Shown piece by piece: positions 44,828-53,877 of a DNA stretch of 64,000 bases; positions within the stretch are counted from its first letter, which is position 1, and each line of letters begins with the position of its first letter. Source of the stretch: an uncultured Roseobacter sp. (GTDB lineage Bacteria; Pseudomonadota; Alphaproteobacteria; Rhodobacterales; Rhodobacteraceae); assembly GCF_947499265.1 (NCBI RefSeq), contig NZ_CANMNK010000001.1, forward strand, positions 705,001 to 769,000, in the 5' to 3' direction. Position numbers and translations under genes: made by a program. The notes beneath the pieces were generated by a model. It was not told where the DNA came from and did not search any database. It worked only from the letters and a program-made list of their open reading frames with translations.

Positions 44828-45937
44828 ATGGCCCGTATCGTTTCAGCTGAAATTCTGATGGTTGACCTTGAACCCAAGGTCAAACGCACGGATGCGATTC
44901 AGTCTTTTGAAAGCCAGGAAACCCCGATCGTGCGGATTGTCGACAGCGACGGTGCGGAAGGTGTCGGTTACGCCTATACGATTGGGCAAGGCGGGCCCGC
45001 TGTCATGTCGTTGTTGCGTGATACGATGGTGCCCCGGCTCATTGGACGCGAAGCCGAGGACATCGGGCGCATCTGGCGGGATCTGTTGTTCGCTACCCAT
45101 GCGACGGCGGTCGGCGCGATCACCTCGCTGGCCCTTGCGGCCATTGACACCGCCTTGTGGGATTTGCGTTGCCGAAAGGCCGGTTTGCCGCTGTTCCGCA
45201 TGCTGGGCGGTGCGAAGGACAGCGTGCCGATGTACACCACCGAAGGCGGCTGGCTGCACATTTCGACCGAAGACCTCGTGGCGGATGCGCTGGCCGCACA
45301 GGCCAGGGGGTTTGCCGGCTCCAAGATCAAGATCGGTCGACCGCATTTGTCTGAGGACCGCGAAAGACTGAAAGCGGTGCGCGCGGCTGTGGGGCCGGGC
45401 TATGAGATCATGGTCGACGCCAATCAAAGTATGTCACGTGCCGAGGCCACGCGCCGCGCGCGCATGCTCGAAGAGTTCGACATTGCCTGGTTCGAAGAGC
45501 CGATGCCCGCCGACGATGTGATGGAACATGCGGGCCTCGCGGCCAGCACCTCTGTACCGATTGCGGTGGGCGAAAGCATGTATTCGCTCAGCCAATTCAA
45601 GGACTATCTGGTCACCGGCGGCGCCAGCATCGTGCAGGTCGATGTCGCCCGGATTGGTGGCATCACCCCCTGGATGAAAGTCGCGCATCTGGCCGAAGCG
45701 CATAACGTACCGGTCTGCCCGCATTTCCTGATGGAACTTCATCTGAGCCTTGTCTGCGCCATCCCGAATGCGCCATGGTTGGAATACATCCCGCAATTGG
45801 ACGGTCTGACGCGCACACAGATGAAAGTCTCCGACGGGCGCGCTTACCCGTCGACCGCGCCCGGTTTGGGGATCGACTGGGACTGGGACGCGATCGATGC
45901 GGCTCGGATTGACGGTTTGACCGCAAAGTTTGGCTAG
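44828..45937 (+). CDS. Enolase superfamily acid-sugar dehydratase (mandelate racemase subgroup)
   Basis: 369 residues. Capping domain then barrel with SKIKIGRPH (the KxK pair near residue 165), the metal ligands Asp in MVDANQSM, Glu in WFEEPMP and Glu in AVGESMYSL, and the base His in PHFLMELHL. This residue set (KxK plus His) belongs to the mandelate racemase-type dehydratases such as L-fuconate, L-rhamnonate, galactonate or gluconate dehydratases, which make 2-keto-3-deoxy acids. Two bases downstream of the ATPase gene, in a transporter-enzyme operon. Confidence 0.9.
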   Translation: MARIVSAEILMVDLEPKVKRTDAIQSFESQETPIVRIVDSDGAEGVGYAYTIGQGGPAVMSLLRDTMVPRLIGREAEDIGRIWRDLLFATHATAVGAITSLALAAIDTALWDLRCRKAGLPLFRMLGGAKDSVPMYTTEGGWLHISTEDLVADALAAQARGFAGSKIKIGRPHLSEDRERLKAVRAAVGPGYEIMVDANQSMSRAEATRRARMLEEFDIAWFEEPMPADDVMEHAGLAASTSVPIAVGESMYSLSQFKDYLVTGGASIVQVDVARIGGITPWMKVAHLAEAHNVPVCPHFLMELHLSLVCAIPNAPWLEYIPQLDGLTRTQMKVSDGRAYPSTAPGLGIDWDWDAIDAARIDGLTAKFG

Positions 45938-45948
45938 GGAGGTCTAAA

Positions 45949-46278
45949 ATGCAACGTATGGGCATGGTGATTGGTCTGAATGCTGAAAAGCTAGAGGAAT
46001 ACAAACGCCTGCACGCCGATGTCTGGCCCGGCGTGCTCTCCATGATCACGGCCTGCAACATCCGCAACTACTCGATTTTTCTGCGTGAGCCGGAAAACCT
46101 GTTATTCGGCTACTGGGAATACCATGGGACCGATTTCGAGGCGGATGCCGCCAAGATGGCCGCCGATCCGGAAACCCAGAAGTGGTGGGATGTTTGCATG
46201 CCCTGTCAGGTGCCACTGGAAAGCAGACTTGAAGGCGAATGGTGGGCCATGATGGACGAAGTGTTTCACTTGGAGTGA
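45949..46278 (+). CDS. L-rhamnose mutarotase family (RhaM-like)
   Basis: 109 residues, ATG with AGGGAGG 8 bases before. The small dimeric alpha/beta barrel is identified by MQRMGMVIGLNAEKLEEYKR, LHADVWPGVL (His and Trp-Pro), IRNYSIFLREPENLLFGYWE (Asn-Tyr-Ser-Ile-Phe-Leu) and the terminal GEWWAMMDEVFHLE. It interconverts anomers of L-rhamnose or related L-sugars such as L-fucose. Supports a deoxy-L-sugar as the transported substrate. Confidence 0.92.
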   Translation: MQRMGMVIGLNAEKLEEYKRLHADVWPGVLSMITACNIRNYSIFLREPENLLFGYWEYHGTDFEADAAKMAADPETQKWWDVCMPCQVPLESRLEGEWWAMMDEVFHLE

Positions 46279-46282
46279 GGAT

Positions 46283-47335
46283 GTGATCGAACTTCAGCAG
46301 CATTGGCCCAAGGCCACTACCCCCAAGCCCATCGTGATCTTTGGCGCGGGTTCCATCGTCCGGGATGCACATCTGCCTGCCTATGCACAGGCAGGCTACA
46401 CCGTGCGGGGGATCTACGATCCTGACATCGTGCTGGCGCGTGAGCTGTCCCACGATCATGAGTTTGCTGTCTACGAAACCTTGCAGGACGCGGTCGCGCA
46501 GGACGATGTTGTCTTTGACCTTGCAACACCCCCCGACGCCCATGCCGAGGTATTGCGGGCTCTGCCGCGGGGGGCGCCGGTGCTGATACAAAAACCCATG
46601 GGCAGCGATCTGGACGACGCGACCGAGATTTTGCGGATTTGCGAGGAGCGCGCGTTGCGGGCTGCGGTGAATTTTCAGCTGCGGTTTGCGCCGATGATGC
46701 TGGCGCTTCAGGATGCGATCGCGCAGGGGATGTTGGGCGAGGTGGTGGATTTTGACGCTTGGCTGGCGCTCGATACGCCCTGGGGTCTGTGGAAGTTTCT
46801 GGAACCCCTGCCGCGCGTGGAGTTGTCACTGCACTCCATTCACTATCTCGACATGGTGCGCGCGCTTTTGGGGGAACCGCTGGGCATTCATGCCAAGACA
46901 ATCGGCCATCCCGACAGCAAGATCGCCCAGACGCGAACGGCGGCCATTCTGGACTATGGCGCACGGGTGCGCTGTGCGCTTTCGATCAACCACAACCACG
47001 GCTTTGGCCGACGCCATCAGGCTTGCGAATTCCGCATCTGTGGCACCGAAGGCGCGGCTTATGTTCAGCTCGGCGTGAACCTTGATTATCCGAAGGGCGA
47101 GGCTGACATTCTTGAGATCAAGACCGGCGATGCGCCATGGCAAACCGTTAACCTGACCGGCGCCTGGTTTCCGGAGGCCTTTGCCAGCCGCATGTCGCAG
47201 TTGCAACGGTTTGCATCGGGCGAAGAGGATCAGTTGATCAGTTCGGTTGCAGACGCATGGAAAACAATGGCCGTCGTCGAAGCCGCATTTCAAAGCAGCG
47301 CGGCACCGGCAACACCGATCCGATCCATGTCTTAA
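46283..47335 (+). CDS. Gfo/Idh/MocA family NAD(P)-dependent sugar dehydrogenase
   Basis: 350 residues, GTG start with GTGAGGATG context 4 bases after the mutarotase gene. Rossmann fold with IVIFGAGSIVRDAHLPAYAQ (GxGxxxR-like) near residue 20, VVFDLATPPDAHAEVLRALP and LIQKPMGSDLDDATEILRI (EKP-type motif, here QKP). Second domain PRVELSLHSIHYLDMVRALL. Typical oxidation of a sugar at C1 or C3, feeding the lactonase encoded on the other strand. Last gene of the operon 40574-47335. Confidence 0.85.
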   Translation: MIELQQHWPKATTPKPIVIFGAGSIVRDAHLPAYAQAGYTVRGIYDPDIVLARELSHDHEFAVYETLQDAVAQDDVVFDLATPPDAHAEVLRALPRGAPVLIQKPMGSDLDDATEILRICEERALRAAVNFQLRFAPMMLALQDAIAQGMLGEVVDFDAWLALDTPWGLWKFLEPLPRVELSLHSIHYLDMVRALLGEPLGIHAKTIGHPDSKIAQTRTAAILDYGARVRCALSINHNHGFGRRHQACEFRICGTEGAAYVQLGVNLDYPKGEADILEIKTGDAPWQTVNLTGAWFPEAFASRMSQLQRFASGEEDQLISSVADAWKTMAVVEAAFQSSAAPATPIRSMS

Positions 47336-47437
47336 CCCTTCAAGTCAAAAGGTTTTGTTTCTCGGCTCCCAGCGCCCAACGCAGCACTTTTAAACACGTC
47401 AAGATATCCCTGTCTGACGGTAACTTGGTGGTTGGAG

Positions 47438-48445
47438 TTAAGAGCTGTGTCCCGCTGGAAGTATCCGTGCAGTGGACTCGCGGATCACCAAACTACCCTC
47501 CAATAGCACGTCCTCCAGGGGGGAGGAGCTTTCGTCCAGCACGCGTTCCACTGCTTTTTTTGCCAGTTTCTCGGTCGGCTGGGCAACGGTCGTCAAGCGG
47601 GGGACGACCAGAGACGCAAGGGTCGTGTCATCAAATCCGACGACAGAGACGGATTGCGGGACCGAGATGCCCATATCACGCGCTGCGCGCAACACCCCGA
47701 TTGCCATCTGATCGCTCGCCGCAGCAATCGCGGTGGGGCGTTCTCCCTCTGATTGCAGCAACAGCTTTCGCGCAAGGATTTCACCACTGTGAAAGTCGAA
47801 TTGACCATTATGAATCTCAAGCTGCAGCGCAGCGTTCTGCGCATTGTGAACTTCAAATTGTCGGACAAACCCAGCCAGGCGTTGCCGTCCAACCTCGGTA
47901 TCCTGTGGTCCTGCCAGATATGCCAGCCGTTGGTGCCCAAGGCTGATGAGATATGTCGCGACCTTGGCTGAGCCATCAGCATGGTCCGTGCTGACCAATG
48001 GAAAGGAATGAAAGCGGCGATCCAAAGAAAGAACGCGAACTTCGGAGCTTTCCAGCTTTGCGCTGGTGTCATTACAGGCCGCAACGATCAAACCGCGGGG
48101 TGACCTGTCCAGCAAGGCCGCGATCTGTCGCCCTTCGGTCACCGTGTCGTCATGCGAATTCGTCAGCATAACCGTGTGACCGCGCCGCGCGGCCTCCGTT
48201 TCGATGTTCAAGGCGAGTTGTGCAAAAAACGGGTTGGTTATGTCAGGCACAACAAGTCCAATGATGTTGAATTTGTTGGTGCGAAGGGCGCGTGCGGCCA
48301 TATTCGGTCGGTAGTTCAGATCTGTAACGGCCTGCAAAACACGCTCACGCAGCGCGACCTTAACGGTTTGGTCTTCGGAAAGTACCTTGGAGACGGTTCC
48401 GACTGATACGCCAGCGTGACGTGCAACATCTTTTACTGTTGGCAT
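47438..48445 (-). CDS. LacI family transcriptional regulator of the ribose-type operon
   Basis: 335 residues. HTH and hinge: TVKDVARHAGVSVGTVSKVL, SEDQTVKVALRERVLQAVTD, LNYRPNMAARALR. Sugar-binding core with the family turns LVVPDITNPFFAQLALNIE and VVGFDDTTLASLVVPRL. It is transcribed with rbs genes, 38 bases after the ribokinase stop, and probably recognises ATGAAACGTTTCAT at 53463. Convergent with the oxidoreductase gene; no clear terminator between. Confidence 0.92.
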   Translation of the reverse strand: MPTVKDVARHAGVSVGTVSKVLSEDQTVKVALRERVLQAVTDLNYRPNMAARALRTNKFNIIGLVVPDITNPFFAQLALNIETEAARRGHTVMLTNSHDDTVTEGRQIAALLDRSPRGLIVAACNDTSAKLESSEVRVLSLDRRFHSFPLVSTDHADGSAKVATYLISLGHQRLAYLAGPQDTEVGRQRLAGFVRQFEVHNAQNAALQLEIHNGQFDFHSGEILARKLLLQSEGERPTAIAAASDQMAIGVLRAARDMGISVPQSVSVVGFDDTTLASLVVPRLTTVAQPTEKLAKKAVERVLDESSSPLEDVLLEGSLVIRESTARILPAGHSS

Positions 48446-48482
48446 ATTGGACCTAAGGGGCTGTGCAGTTACTCAAGCGAAC

Positions 48483-49433
48483 TCATACGCGGCTGGATTC
48501 TAGAGGGTTCGATCCCAAAGTTGTACCGAATTCGTAAAGCTCGTTTGCTGTTGGCGTTGCTTCCGCCGCCCCATGCCGCGTGGTGGCGAGCGCAGCCGCG
48601 TAGACAGCGCGCTGAATAGCGTCACATATTTCGGCGCCTTGTGCCAAAAACGTTGCCAACGCGCCGTTAAAGCAATCTCCGGCGGCCACTGTGTCGACGG
48701 TTGGCACGGTCGGTGCGGCCATTGAGCCGCGTGACGTTCCGATGCTCCAACCCACGCCTAGACCGCCCATGGTTACGATTGCGCCGCGTGGTCCGAAATC
48801 GCGTAGTTCTTCAGCCGCCCTTTGTGCTTCGGAGAGAGTTTGGGGAAGCGCGCCGAGGATCAGATGCGCTTCATGAGCATTGGGGGTAATGACGTCGAAA
48901 GCCTGCAAGACATCTTTGGACCAGAAGGGCACCGGCGCTGGCGCAGGGTCCATAATGACACGTACGTCATGTGCCCGCGCAATTTCCGCCGCCCGCAAAG
49001 AGGTTTCAATCGACACCTCGTTTTGCAAAAGCAGTATTTTTGCATTCGCAATTGTCTTGGCGTTGGAGTCGATGTGTTCGGGAGAGAGGGTTTGGTTTGC
49101 GCCTTCCGCCAACCGGATGATGTTGCCTCCCTCCGGGCCTACGTCAATGAATGCCATGCCGGTCGCTTCGGTCTCTGCAGGCGCCGGTATGAGATGTACA
49201 TTGGCCCGCCGCAACCGGTCTAGAGCGTCCCGTCCGAAGCTGTCTGAGCCAATTGCCCCAATCAAAGCGACCGAACTGTCCAATCGGGCAGCTGCGACGG
49301 CCTGATTGGCCCCTTTGCCGCCCAACCCTATGCGCGTATCGATCGCGGTGACCGTTTCACCGACCCCGGGCCATCGCGCCAGATAGCTCGTCATGTCGAC
49401 ATTAATGCTTCCTACGACGACGACATCGGTCAA
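48483..49433 (-). CDS. rbsK: Ribokinase
   Basis: 316 residues from TTG at 49433, which overlaps the rbsD stop (TTGA) and has GGAG 8 bases before; a longer frame to 49514 lies inside rbsD. PfkB-family: VVVVGSINVDMTSYLARWP at the start (GSxNxD substrate site), GLGGKGANQAVAAARL, and VPTVDTVAAGDCFNGALATF (catalytic Asp in AAGD) near residue 250. Phosphorylates D-ribose to ribose-5-phosphate. Linked with RbsD and the transporter. Confidence 0.94.
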   Translation of the reverse strand: MTDVVVVGSINVDMTSYLARWPGVGETVTAIDTRIGLGGKGANQAVAAARLDSSVALIGAIGSDSFGRDALDRLRRANVHLIPAPAETEATGMAFIDVGPEGGNIIRLAEGANQTLSPEHIDSNAKTIANAKILLLQNEVSIETSLRAAEIARAHDVRVIMDPAPAPVPFWSKDVLQAFDVITPNAHEAHLILGALPQTLSEAQRAAEELRDFGPRGAIVTMGGLGVGWSIGTSRGSMAAPTVPTVDTVAAGDCFNGALATFLAQGAEICDAIQRAVYAAALATTRHGAAEATPTANELYEFGTTLGSNPLESSRV

Positions 49434-49840
49434 AACGGCACTCCGCTTACAAGGATCAGATTGGAATAGGGGGTGAAGTCGCCGGTTCGGATGATGGCCT
49501 TCACAGTCTGGCATCGGGTCTTGAAATCCGCATGCGCCAACGTGCCAAAGTTGACCTGCTTGTCCCGCGCGGTCTCCCCGGCTTCCAGCGTTTCAGCCAT
49601 ACGAGTTGCAAGGTCTGCGTCACATTCCTCCGCGCGATGCGCCGCTTGCACAACCATTTCGCTTTTGAGGGCATCCATCACCTGAAAGAGAGTGGGCAGG
49701 CCTGGTCGCACAGCAAGATCAATCACCGGAACGCCGCAGGGTGCAGGCAACCCTGCATCTGCCACCACAATTTCATCCAGATGCCCAAGCTCTGCAACCA
49801 ACGCGCTCAGATAGCGGTTGAGAAGGTGGGTCCTTTTCAT
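49430..49840 (-). CDS. rbsD: D-ribose pyranase RbsD
   Basis: 136 residues. The family patterns are HLDEIVVADAGLPAPCGVPV (His, Asp), VIDLAVRPGLPTLFQVMDAL, and FKTRCQTVKAIIRTGDFTPY with SNLILVSGVPF at the end. Catalyses ribopyranose-ribofuranose interconversion before phosphorylation. The ATG at 49840 overlaps the rbsC stop by four bases. Confidence 0.95.
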   Translation of the reverse strand: MKRTHLLNRYLSALVAELGHLDEIVVADAGLPAPCGVPVIDLAVRPGLPTLFQVMDALKSEMVVQAAHRAEECDADLATRMAETLEAGETARDKQVNFGTLAHADFKTRCQTVKAIIRTGDFTPYSNLILVSGVPF

Positions 49841-50835
49841 GTTGCCGAATACTTTGCACGATAGTGATCAAGGATGACCGCAACCACAATGACGACGCCT
49901 GTGATCATCTGGCGGACAAAATCGCTCAACCCGATCAGGATGAGCCCGTTTGCAAGCACCCCGATGATGAAGGCGCCCAGCAAAGTGCCGATGACAGATC
50001 CGCGCCCGCCGCTCAGGCTGGTGCCACCGATGATCACTGCGGCAATCGCGTTCAGTTCAAATCCGATCCCAGCGATGGGCGAGGAAATGTTCAATCGCGC
50101 CATATAGATGATCGCAGCAATTCCAGCCGTCAGCCCACAGATCGAAAAAGCGGCGACTTTGTACCAAAACACCGGATGCCCGGCGAGGCGCACAGCCTCT
50201 TCATTGTTTCCGATACCATAGATCAGACGCCCGAAAACTGTCCGGTTCAGGATAAACCACGCCACCACAACGAGGCTCAGGGCCACCAGGAAGACGACGG
50301 GCACGCCAAAGATGAGCTTTGAGCCGAATTCCTCGAAAGCGAAGGGGAAGGAGTAGATCGTCTGGGCCCCCGATATCTGCAAACCTGCCCCGCGCGCAAT
50401 GTTGAGCATGCCAAGAGTGATAATGAAGGATGGAAGCGACCAGTAGGCACTGACGGCACCATTGATAAAGCCACAGATCATTCCGGCCATGAGGCCGGCC
50501 AGGATCGCGAGAATAATCAATTCCGTAGCGCCCATCCCCGGAAGCGTGATGGCTTTGCCCGCAACAACGGCTGCAAAGGCCATGACAGACCCCACCGACA
50601 GATCGATGCCACCGATCAGGATGACAAATGTCATACCCACAGCGAGGACCAGGTTAATCGTGATCTGCGTCAGAATGTTGGTGATGTTGTTTGCAGACAG
50701 GAAGTGCTCGCTCGCGACCGAAAAGAAGATGATCATGAGCAAAAGCGCGAGTCCGATGCCTGCGTTATTGATGATGGATCGAATGGACAAAGGGCGTCTC
50801 CCTGATGCGGCTGGAAGGTTCTCAGCGGTGCTCAT
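49837..50835 (-). CDS. rbsC: Ribose-type ABC transporter permease RbsC
   Basis: 332 residues, eight to ten spans; CUT2 family: NNITNILTQITINLVLAVGM, TFVILIGGIDLSVGSVMAF, IAAVIIGGTSLSGGRGSVIG, LGAFIIGVLANGLILIGLS. Single permease that homodimerises. Overlaps rbsA (ATGA) and rbsD. Confidence 0.95.
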   Translation of the reverse strand: MSTAENLPAASGRRPLSIRSIINNAGIGLALLLMIIFFSVASEHFLSANNITNILTQITINLVLAVGMTFVILIGGIDLSVGSVMAFAAVVAGKAITLPGMGATELIILAILAGLMAGMICGFINGAVSAYWSLPSFIITLGMLNIARGAGLQISGAQTIYSFPFAFEEFGSKLIFGVPVVFLVALSLVVVAWFILNRTVFGRLIYGIGNNEEAVRLAGHPVFWYKVAAFSICGLTAGIAAIIYMARLNISSPIAGIGFELNAIAAVIIGGTSLSGGRGSVIGTLLGAFIIGVLANGLILIGLSDFVRQMITGVVIVVAVILDHYRAKYSAT

Positions 50836-52373
50836 GCCGATTTTCTTTCTGATGATTTCTCTTGCCCGTAGGCGAGTTGAAGGATGCGTTCTTGCGAATA
50901 ATCCGCACGGTTCAACATGCCCTGGATCTGATGCCCGGCCATGACCAGAACACGGTTGGTCAGCGTGATCAGTTCCGGCAGTTCAGACGATACGACGATC
51001 ATCGAGACGCCTTGAGCTGCCAAATCGCGCAAAATGCTGTAGATTTCGGCCTTGGCCCCTACATCCACGCCCCGTGTGGGCTCGTCTAACAGCAGGACAT
51101 CCGGTTGGCAGGCCAGCCATTTGGCCAATACGACTTTTTGTTGGTTTCCACCCGACAGACTGGATACCGCGTCAGACAATTTTCCGTACTTCAATCTCAG
51201 GCGCGTGCCACCCTGCGTGGCCATCTTGCGTTCGGATGAAAAGTCCAGCAGGCCGCGCCGCGAAATGGATGCGATATCGACCAATGAGGTATTCGCGGCA
51301 ATGGGCATGTCGAGGATGAGGCCCTCTTCCTTGCGATCTTCGGTGACAAATCCAATGCCAGCGGCGATCGCATCCCTTGGGGTGCTGATTTTCAGTTCGG
51401 CAGCGTCTTTTGTGATGTGCCCCGCGATCTTGGGATCGGCACCGAAAATGGCCCGCAGGACTTCTGTGCGGCCTGCTCCAACCAACCCGGCAATGCCCAG
51501 AATTTCGCCTTTGCGCAAATCAAAATCGATGCCCTGTGCGGTTGTGTTGGCAGTTGTGACCAGGCCCCGAACCGATAGGGCAATGGCGACATCATCCTCA
51601 AATCCAGCACCCGAATCCGATCGTTCTTCGAGGGTGCGTCCTACCATGTAGCGCACGACATCGGGGGGCGCTACATCCTTGATATTCTCGGTAATGATGG
51701 TTTTGCCGTTCCGAAAAACTGTAACGCGATCACAGATGCCGAACACCTCGTCCAGGTGATGCGATACAAATACGACGGTCACGCCCTTGATCTTTATCGA
51801 CGTCACGATTTCAAAAAGACGGTCCGTTTCGCGTTCCGTCAGCGTGGCAGTAGGTTCGTCGAGGATCAGAATCCGGCTATCGCTTTGCAAGGCACGTGCA
51901 ATTTCCACCAACTGTCTGTGTGCGATGCCCAGACTGCGCACGGGGGCGGTCACATCCACATCGCTGAGCCCGATGGCATCAAGCGCGGTGCGCGCCCGGC
52001 GGTTCATTTCGCGTCGGTCCAACAGACCAAACCGGGTGCGGGGAAGCGCTTCAATGGAAATGTTCTCGGCGACGCTCAGATCATTCAGCAGGTTGAATTC
52101 TTGATGCACAACCTGAATGCCGGCCAATTTGGCCGCGTGGGGTGATGCGGGTTGATAGACTGCACCATCGATTTTGAGCGCCCCGTCGTCGAACATGTGG
52201 ACGCCGGACAACACTTTGATCAAGGTGGATTTCCCGGCCCCATTCTCGCCGACCAGCGCGTGAACTTCTCCGGCCACCAAATCAAAGCTGACCCCGTCGA
52301 GTGCATGGATCCCGCCGAAGGATTTGCGTAGGCCGCTCACAGAGAGAAGGGGAGAGGTGCGTGAATTCGACAT
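50832..52373 (-). CDS. rbsA: Ribose-type ABC transporter ATP-binding protein RbsA
   Basis: 513 residues from the ATG at 52373 (GGAG 10 bases upstream, residue 65 of a longer frame; ATG 52382 is too close to the ribosome site). Double ABC cassette of CUT2 type: first Walker A GENGAGKSTLIKVLSG, signature-like SLGIAHRQLVEIARAL, Walker B LILDEPTATLTE; second cassette has the degenerate GLVGAGRTEVLRAIFG, the LSGGNQQKVVLAKWLA signature and LLLDEPTRGVDVGAKAEIY. Confidence 0.95.
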   Translation of the reverse strand: MSNSRTSPLLSVSGLRKSFGGIHALDGVSFDLVAGEVHALVGENGAGKSTLIKVLSGVHMFDDGALKIDGAVYQPASPHAAKLAGIQVVHQEFNLLNDLSVAENISIEALPRTRFGLLDRREMNRRARTALDAIGLSDVDVTAPVRSLGIAHRQLVEIARALQSDSRILILDEPTATLTERETDRLFEIVTSIKIKGVTVVFVSHHLDEVFGICDRVTVFRNGKTIITENIKDVAPPDVVRYMVGRTLEERSDSGAGFEDDVAIALSVRGLVTTANTTAQGIDFDLRKGEILGIAGLVGAGRTEVLRAIFGADPKIAGHITKDAAELKISTPRDAIAAGIGFVTEDRKEEGLILDMPIAANTSLVDIASISRRGLLDFSSERKMATQGGTRLRLKYGKLSDAVSSLSGGNQQKVVLAKWLACQPDVLLLDEPTRGVDVGAKAEIYSILRDLAAQGVSMIVVSSELPELITLTNRVLVMAGHQIQGMLNRADYSQERILQLAYGQEKSSERKSA

Positions 52374-52402
52374 GATCGTCATTCTCCGGTGGTCAGGTTC
52401 GC

Positions 52403-52435
52403 GGGGGCATCCGATGCGTTTCACCAGATGCCCCC
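52403..52435 (-). repeat. Hairpin between rbsB and rbsA
   Basis: Perfect 9-bp stem GGGGGCATC (52403-52411) with GATGCCCCC (52427-52435), 15-base loop, in the 70-base gap after the rbsB stop. Same position as the 41901-41930 hairpin in the other transporter operon, so likely limits or protects expression of the binding-protein part. Confidence 0.65.
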
Positions 52436-52443
52436 GGGGAGAA

Positions 52444-53364
52444 TTATTTCCCGCTGACGAGCTCAATGGGCGTTTTGACCCAACCTTCAAGCGCCGGTCC
52501 GCCGGCAACGACTTCCAGCGCAAGGTCGATGGAATTGGCGGCCATCTCTTTGCCGAACTGATCAACAGAGGCGAGCAAACGACCGTCTTCGATCATCGGA
52601 AGTACCGCCGGGATTGCGTCAAAACCCACAACCTTGATGTCCGTCCGACCTGCCGCTTCAAGCGCTTTGACAGCACCAATTGCCATTGAGTCATTGGCCG
52701 CCATCACACCCTGAATGTCCGGATTGGCGGTCAGCATGTTTGCCAGCAACTGGTTTGCCTCTTCGGTTTCCCAATGGGCTGTGCGGCTGTCCAGAAGCTC
52801 CAGTTTGTATTCAGCGACCGAGTCTTCGAACCCCATGCGGCGCTGGGTAGCGTTGTCCGCGCCGGGGTTGCCCTCAATGATGACGACCTTGGCACCTTCA
52901 CCCAGAGCCTGCCCCAGGGCATCCCCTGCCAATTTGGCACCCCCGCGGTTGTCGGGACCGACGAAGGCCAGTTCGACGCCCTGTTGTTTCTTCGCGCCTT
53001 CATCGAGTGCAACGTCGAAGTTCACGACGACAATGCCAGCCTCCATGGCCCTCTTAAGCGGGCGCACCATTGCTTTGGAGTCGGCTGGTGCAACGACGAT
53101 GGCGTCCACCCCTTGGGTAATGAAGTTTTCCACCGCGTTGATTTGGGATTCAAAGTCGGTTTCGTTTTGCATGCCAACAGCGCGCAATTCGTAGTCCCCG
53201 CGCGCTTCAGCGTGGGCTTCGGCCCCCTCCAACATGTTCTGAAAGAACTCGTTCGCCAATGATTTCATGATTAACCCGACAACGGGCTTCTCCTCGGCGA
53301 TTGCGATTCCAGTAGACAAAAGAATTCCGGTCGCTGCCGCAGCAACGAATTTGATGAGCTTCAT
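52444..53364 (-). CDS. rbsB: Ribose-type ABC transporter binding protein RbsB
   Basis: 306 residues; ATG with AGGGAGG 6 bases before. Signal peptide 1-23 ending in AIA. LacI-like periplasmic fold: PVVGLIMKSLANEFFQNMLE, QVDAIVVAPADSKAM-like GVDAIVVAPADSKAMVRPLK, IQGVMAANDSMAIGAVKALE and KVVGFDAIPAVLPMIEDGR. First gene of rbsBACDK-lacI; the operator at 53463 is 99 bases upstream. Confidence 0.95.
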   Translation of the reverse strand: MKLIKFVAAAATGILLSTGIAIAEEKPVVGLIMKSLANEFFQNMLEGAEAHAEARGDYELRAVGMQNETDFESQINAVENFITQGVDAIVVAPADSKAMVRPLKRAMEAGIVVVNFDVALDEGAKKQQGVELAFVGPDNRGGAKLAGDALGQALGEGAKVVIIEGNPGADNATQRRMGFEDSVAEYKLELLDSRTAHWETEEANQLLANMLTANPDIQGVMAANDSMAIGAVKALEAAGRTDIKVVGFDAIPAVLPMIEDGRLLASVDQFGKEMAANSIDLALEVVAGGPALEGWVKTPIELVSGK

Positions 53365-53462
53365 GAGAGCCTCCCTGATAACTTTGTTGGCCTTATCTGC
53401 GCAGAAGTGCGGCTGTTTTCCGGCCTGCTTTCAGTGGGTCACGGATCATGATTCGTGTCAAT

Positions 53463-53476
53463 ATGAAACGTTTCAT
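53463..53476. promoter_or_regulatory. LacI-family operator upstream of rbsB
   Basis: ATGAAACGTTTCAT is a perfect 14-bp palindrome with the central CG usual for LacI-family sites. On the minus strand TTGACA lies directly after it (53461-53456) and resembles a -35 box; no good -10 was seen at standard spacing. Position upstream of rbsB and the LacI gene in the same operon point to autoregulated repression relieved by sugar. Confidence 0.7.
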
Positions 53477-53877
53477 AAATGAGAAGGGTAAATCTCTGAA
53501 CTGCATGGATAGGCGAGATATCGACTTATATCTCTGTTAAATATAATAAAAAATTTAGATCGAGGTATTTCTGGAATGGCGATTTGAAGCTGGTCATGGA
53601 TTTAATTCATCTCATAATGAACCGAATATTGATCCGTTCATTCGATTTGCCATTCCTCGTGCGCTACCGGGATCGCGCTTTGGCGAAGCCATTAAAGAGC
53701 GGATCATGCTCAGTTTGGCGCCCAAAAAAGCGCATATTGAAGTACGAGCACTGACGCGCCAAGCTTCAGATCCAGCAGGCCAAGAGTTCCTCACCGTAAC
53801 GAAACTGTTTCGCGCGCCAGACCGTCGCGACAAGAGCAGGTGCCGTAATCGGCCCAGCACCCCGGCATTTCTGTCTC
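53477..53877. other. AT-richer gene-free interval
   Basis: About 400 bases between the rbs operator and the glycosyltransferase stop. The 53510-53570 part is unusually AT-rich (TATAATAAAAAATTTAG). A plus-strand frame about 53640-53860 reads weakly protein-like (ERIMLSLAPKKAHIEVRAL) but has no family, start or stop support. Confidence 0.35.
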
